This document shows positions 59,936 through 64,000 of a stretch of 64,000 nucleotides of DNA, one piece after another (positions within the stretch are counted from its first letter, which is position 1; the number at the start of each line of letters is the position of its first letter). The DNA comes from Piper betle. Its lineage: Eukaryota; Streptophyta; Magnoliopsida; Piperales; Piperaceae. The stretch is taken from NCBI GenBank assembly GCA_033002965.1, contig JAURVB010006088.1, positions 1 through 64,000 of the forward strand, given 5' to 3'. The notes below the pieces were generated by a model. It was not told where the DNA came from, searched no databases, and saw nothing but the letters and a program-made list of their open reading frames with translations. The translations under genes were made by a program, and so were the position numbers.

Positions 59936-61152
59936 TTTATTTATTTCAAATTCCATAATTTCGAGTAAATAAATAAAATTAGAATTCATTTATGAATTAT
60001 TTACTGTCAATTAACGTTTTATCGTGCGGAGATTTATACTAATATCAGTTATTCGTTGAAATGAAACATTAAGAGTGCAATCCTAATTAGATTTCAAGCA
60101 ATTTGGAGTTTCTGAAACTTGATTCAGTCACAAACATATGGGCTTATGATCATGTTTGTGAATTTGTTTTGAAGTTGAACAGTTTTGGATGCTGATATGT
60201 GTCGGGTTGAACTATTTCGGGATTCCTACCATCTTTTCTTCTTATATACATTAGAGGAAGAGCATTCGACACCGAAGCTTGATATAACCAAAATTTGAGT
60301 GCATTAGAAGGATTGCCGGTGCAATCAATTGCTGCATACTATCGAAAATCACTTCTTCTTGATCATCTTCAACCAAGTTTGGTGCTCTGCATTTATTCAA
60401 AGCTTTTCCAATGTCAGGTTGGTGAATATAGTTGCAAAATCAATTTGGGGATTTTCTTCACCAAAGTTTAATCGTGGTAATTGTTCTAATTTGATTCCTT
60501 TTGTCATCTGAAAATGTTTGGATATATTAATTAAAGGATTTGATTCCTAATTTGACCTAATTGAAGTTCAGTGTTCTTCAGAGCTTTTCACCGGAGCTTT
60601 TGTTTGTTTGATTACCATGTTTTGAGAAGAAATGACTTTAGGTTTGTTATTTGTTTTAATGTGTATGATGATGAGTGGAGGTGTAAGACCATTATATGTT
60701 TTAGTTTTAAAAACTAACCTCTTTTTCGATGTTCTCTAAATCCTTGCACCAAACGCTACTCCACACAAATCTCCACAAGAGAGAGAATGTTGAGAGAGAA
60801 AGAGAGGAGAGAGAAACACCCAAAGGAGAGAGGAGAGTGACGACTAGGGTAGAGAATAGGAGAAATCGACTGCCCTGATGTCTTGTATTCTTCTCATATT
60901 TCCTACTTGTCCTACACGTCCTCCAACTAATTTTAAATTACTATACTACCTCTGGGACCCCCTACATAGATCCTAAATGAGGAGACTTGTCCATATCCAT
61001 TGACCGTAATCAACTCAAAAGTCCAAGTATGATCTTTGGATACTCGAACATGATTGGCTTCACTTAAATTCTCTTGAAGATGTAAAATAAGTGTTTAGCC
61101 TCTTGAATAACTTGAAAACATAACAAACAACTTGTATGTGATATAGACTTAG
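59936..61152. other. Unassigned AT-rich DNA
   Basis: No gene or known repeat end was recognised. A purine-rich GAGA tract lies at about 60778-60840. The 60-codon ORF at 60329-60511 has no recognisable motif. CTTAG (61148-61152) is the probable left TSD of B3. Confidence 0.4.
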
Positions 61153-64000
61153 TGTAACACCCTGATTTCGGTTCACCTAAGAACCGAATGAAAAATGTTA
61201 CGATTGAGTCGAGTCATGTCTAAAGTTGTTGGTCAGTAAGGCTTGATCGATAAAATGGATTGAAACAACCCGCTTGGTGTCACGAGAATGGAAAACATTG
61301 TTAAATATGCAGTCAAAACACATCAAATATGAATAAAGTAAGAAAGAAAATAACTAAGTTAAGCTCAAGTGTGTGTATTTTTATCCTTCCTCCCGCCAAA
61401 GTGGACTTAGGATTGCAAAACCTACATATATAACATGAAAAAGTTAGTAATGAGTGTCACTGGTCCAAAAAATAACTAATACAAACTGGCAAATGGGTAT
61501 TCCATTACCCATAGAAACTTAGGAAACTTCAAAGGTACCTCACACTAGGCGCTAAGCAGACATACTTAAGCAAATGTCAGCGCCCATGCATGACTAATAT
61601 TCATATTCATACATATAATACTTATGCCCTCACATCCTCCATATTACACTTGCCATGGTACTCGAGTGGCAAAGAAACGGTTAAGTTAGGCCACAAATTC
61701 TAAAACTATGTTGCGTTACGCAGTACCCTCATACTCCACATTTCCTCAGGATTTGATAGAGTACTAGTGTGGTCCACACATATATCCATACCGCTCACTC
61801 TCTTATTCGTGAAATTTGTAAAAATGCATGTACTGATATAATAGGTTTAGAGAAGAGGCTTGTATCATATAAATTTGGAACTTCAGTTCCAAAACCAATA
61901 AGGAATCTCATCCTTGTTGTTTTATTAAACATGTGTAGAAAATACGGCTAAATGGCCCGACATCGGAGGGATCTGATAAAATATTGCCGATGCCATCCTA
62001 CATCTAAAACACAATTAAACTTGACTTGCAGAGAGTCAAGCAAAGATCAAATAAAGGCAGAGTCCTACGGACCTATGTTCCAAGCTCCAAGCGCATCGAC
62101 ACATCTATGGCGAGCTGGGACTTCGTAACCTACATCAAAATCCACTCCTAAGTAAAATAGTGATAATTCTATATGATGCATACTCATGGTGTCTGCTCAT
62201 ATCATCAATACATCATAACAAATAAGACAACGCTAAGTAAACCTACAACTAAATATCTAGCACGCAAATTAAGACATAATAAAAGAAATAACTAATAAAT
62301 ATATAAATAAATACACTCATGAATAAATAGATAAATAATAAATGCATGATGATAATAATATTCTAATCATAAAATAAAAATATAATTATGTTATATAAAT
62401 ACAACGGTAAGCACGAGTAAATATCACATATACTTGTGTTTACTTGTGCTAGTGAATATATAAACAATTAAATAAATAAATACATAATTACTCTATAAAT
62501 AAATAATTAATTAAACAATTAGATAATTTTAATTAATCATGATAATATCATAATTATCTAATACGGAATACGTTATTAAATATAAATAAATGCATGATGA
62601 TAATAATATTCTAATCATAAAATAAAAATATAATTATGTTATATAAATACACGGGTAAGCACGAGTAAATATCACATATACTTGTGTTTACTCACGCTAG
62701 TGAATATATAAACAAATAAATAAATAAATACATAATTACTCTATAAATAAATAATTAATTAAACAATTAGATAATTTTAATTAATCATGATAATATCATA
62801 ATTATCTAATACGGAATACGCTATTAAATATAAATAAATAATAACATACATGTAACGAACAAATAGATAAATATGTGTGTGTGTGTGTACAATTTAGAAA
62901 ACATGATAAGACTAATATTCATAAGTAAATATAATATTAATAATAACAAATAATCATGTAAACATTCATGATATAAGATAAACATATAAATAAACAAAAT
63001 GAATGAACAAATAAATAAATAAAATAAAATAAAATAAAAACACTCATAACATTAAAATATACTAAATAATGTAAATATACATCTAAACTAACGAACTGAA
63101 CCGAAGCGAGTTGGGCCGAGTCAACTAGGTCTGGGTTAAATAAACTGTTGGGCTCAATCAGGTAGGTTGCTCTAGCCTAATGGACACGGACAAGAGCTCG
63201 GATTAGCAGACTCAGGCACAACCAGGCGGACGCAAACGTTGGCAGACGGAAGTGAACAAAGGCAAATGGTGCTCGTTGCCAGAAAATGCCAACGGTAGTG
63301 CAGTTGGGGTCCTCGCCTACCGCCAGTTGGGATTGAAGGCTAATGCGACGAGGAACATGATCATGGTGGTGATTGGCGAAGTCCAGCCAATCACGGTGAT
63401 TGGCAAAAAGAGGGGCAAATGGCTACGGATGCGGCGGCGTCATTGGCGCCAATCACGGCCATGGCAGTGGTCGTGGATGGTCTCAAAATGGAGATATCGG
63501 CAAGATAAAGTGGTGTGGGTGGTCAGATCGATTGGAGGTGGCTCGCCGATGCCAAAAATGGCTCGAACGGTGGCGGTGGAAACTGGATGTAAAAAGTCCA
63601 TCGCCAGCAGTGACTACGGTAGCGCAGGTGTTCGTGAGAGGTACAGAGAGAAAGCTGGCCACAATGCGGTTATGGGGGTGCTGGTCCGGGGGCCGGAGGC
63701 GAGCCGAAGACTCGTTGGCGACTGAAGTGGCGGAGGGAGTAATGGTTGAAAACTTCAAAAAATCAATGAAAATATCTGAAAAATCAATGGGAGAAAACTA
63801 GGGCTAACATGGATGGCTCAGATCTTGCCACATGGCATAATCCAAACGTCCGATAACTTGTGGTCTAGTGGGACCTACTTATGAGTACATGCAATATACA
63901 TATAGGTAGAAAGCTTGGATCAAGACCGTCCAAAGTCAAAACTGACTTGAGTCCTATAAGTAACTCTATAAGCGAGAATCAAGGCAAGAAGGGTAAATGA
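61153..64000 (-). repeat. B3: B-family LTR running off the window
   Basis: Minus strand; the plus strand begins TGTAACACCCTGATTTCGG, the inverse of the B LTR end. By alignment with B2, about 400 bp of LTR start lie beyond 64000. It carries the acceptor-like TACTAAC...ATATATGTAG|GT (AG at 61423-61422), a TTTA-type AT-rich region with a 248-bp tandem duplication, and the GC-rich island at about 63200-63740. It cannot be decided whether it is a solo LTR or the 3' LTR of a full element to the right. The 157- and 133-codon ORFs here are antisense or overlapping and not conserved. Confidence 0.8.
62341..62836. repeat. 248-bp tandem duplication in LTR B3
   Basis: 62341-62588 and 62589-62836 are almost identical, differing at about seven positions. 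Both start AATGCATGATGATAATAA. The other B LTRs have one copy. Confidence 0.92.

Noticed and set aside
63252..63801. 157- and 133-codon ORFs at the right end
   Set aside because: They are in the GC-rich island of LTR B3, on the strand opposite the LTR, with no counterpart in B1 or B2.
1..64000. CRISPR arrays, rRNA or tRNA genes
   Set aside because: Nothing resembling these was seen. The tandem arrays have no spacer structure, and the tRNA-like matches are only the short retrotransposon primer-binding sites.

Overview
This window is nuclear DNA of a flowering plant. It holds one intact host gene, a 15-exon plastid alpha-glucan phosphorylase (PHS1/Pho1) on the minus strand at about 41.4-48.3 kb. 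Almost everything else is nested LTR retrotransposon DNA. The chloroplast-type transit peptide, GT-AG introns, AT-rich intergenic DNA and primer-binding sites matching plant initiator tRNA-Met all fit an angiosperm with a repeat-rich genome. The species cannot be named from the sequence.

Region 1-34.5 kb is one nested stack, rebuilt here from LTR ends, primer-binding sites and target-site duplications (TSDs). The host is an old, apparently non-autonomous element A on the minus strand. Its 3' LTR is 2994-6707, its internal region 6708-11044, and its 5' LTR is split into four pieces between 11045 and 34536. A Ty3/gypsy element G1 (1-2993) sits in A's 3' LTR, and a small TRIM (10275-10732) sits in its internal region. 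The 5' LTR is interrupted by a full element B1 (11222-23270, TSD CTAGC), a solo LTR C1 (24110-27450, TSD GCATT/GCAAT) and a solo LTR B2 (30330-33465, TSD ATAAG). B1 itself contains a second, defective Ty3/gypsy element, G2 (14470 to about 20311).

Region 34.5-41 kb holds LTR fragments (C3, a plus-strand A-type fragment, D) and then unassigned DNA downstream of PHS1. Region 41.4-48.3 kb is PHS1. Its promoter side runs into a GC-rich tandem-repeat block at 48.6-49.6 kb. Region 49.6-60 kb is a decayed Ty1/copia element whose gag is split by an A-related LTR (E, 51706-58954). E carries a solo LTR C2 (52140-55043) and a second TRIM (57953-58412). The right end (61153 to beyond 64000) is another B-type LTR, B3.

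The most unusual observation is that the long LTRs of families A, E, B and C all carry the same signature: a branch-point-like TTACTGAC/TACTAAC, then about 20 nt, then ATATATGTAG|GT. Family G has an analogous site. In A and E this lies about 2.2 kb downstream of a TATA box, a short leader and a good splice donor. In C the spacing is about 1.2 kb. This suggests that these LTRs contain a spliced leader intron. All mobile-element coding regions are broken; PHS1 is the only gene that looks functional.
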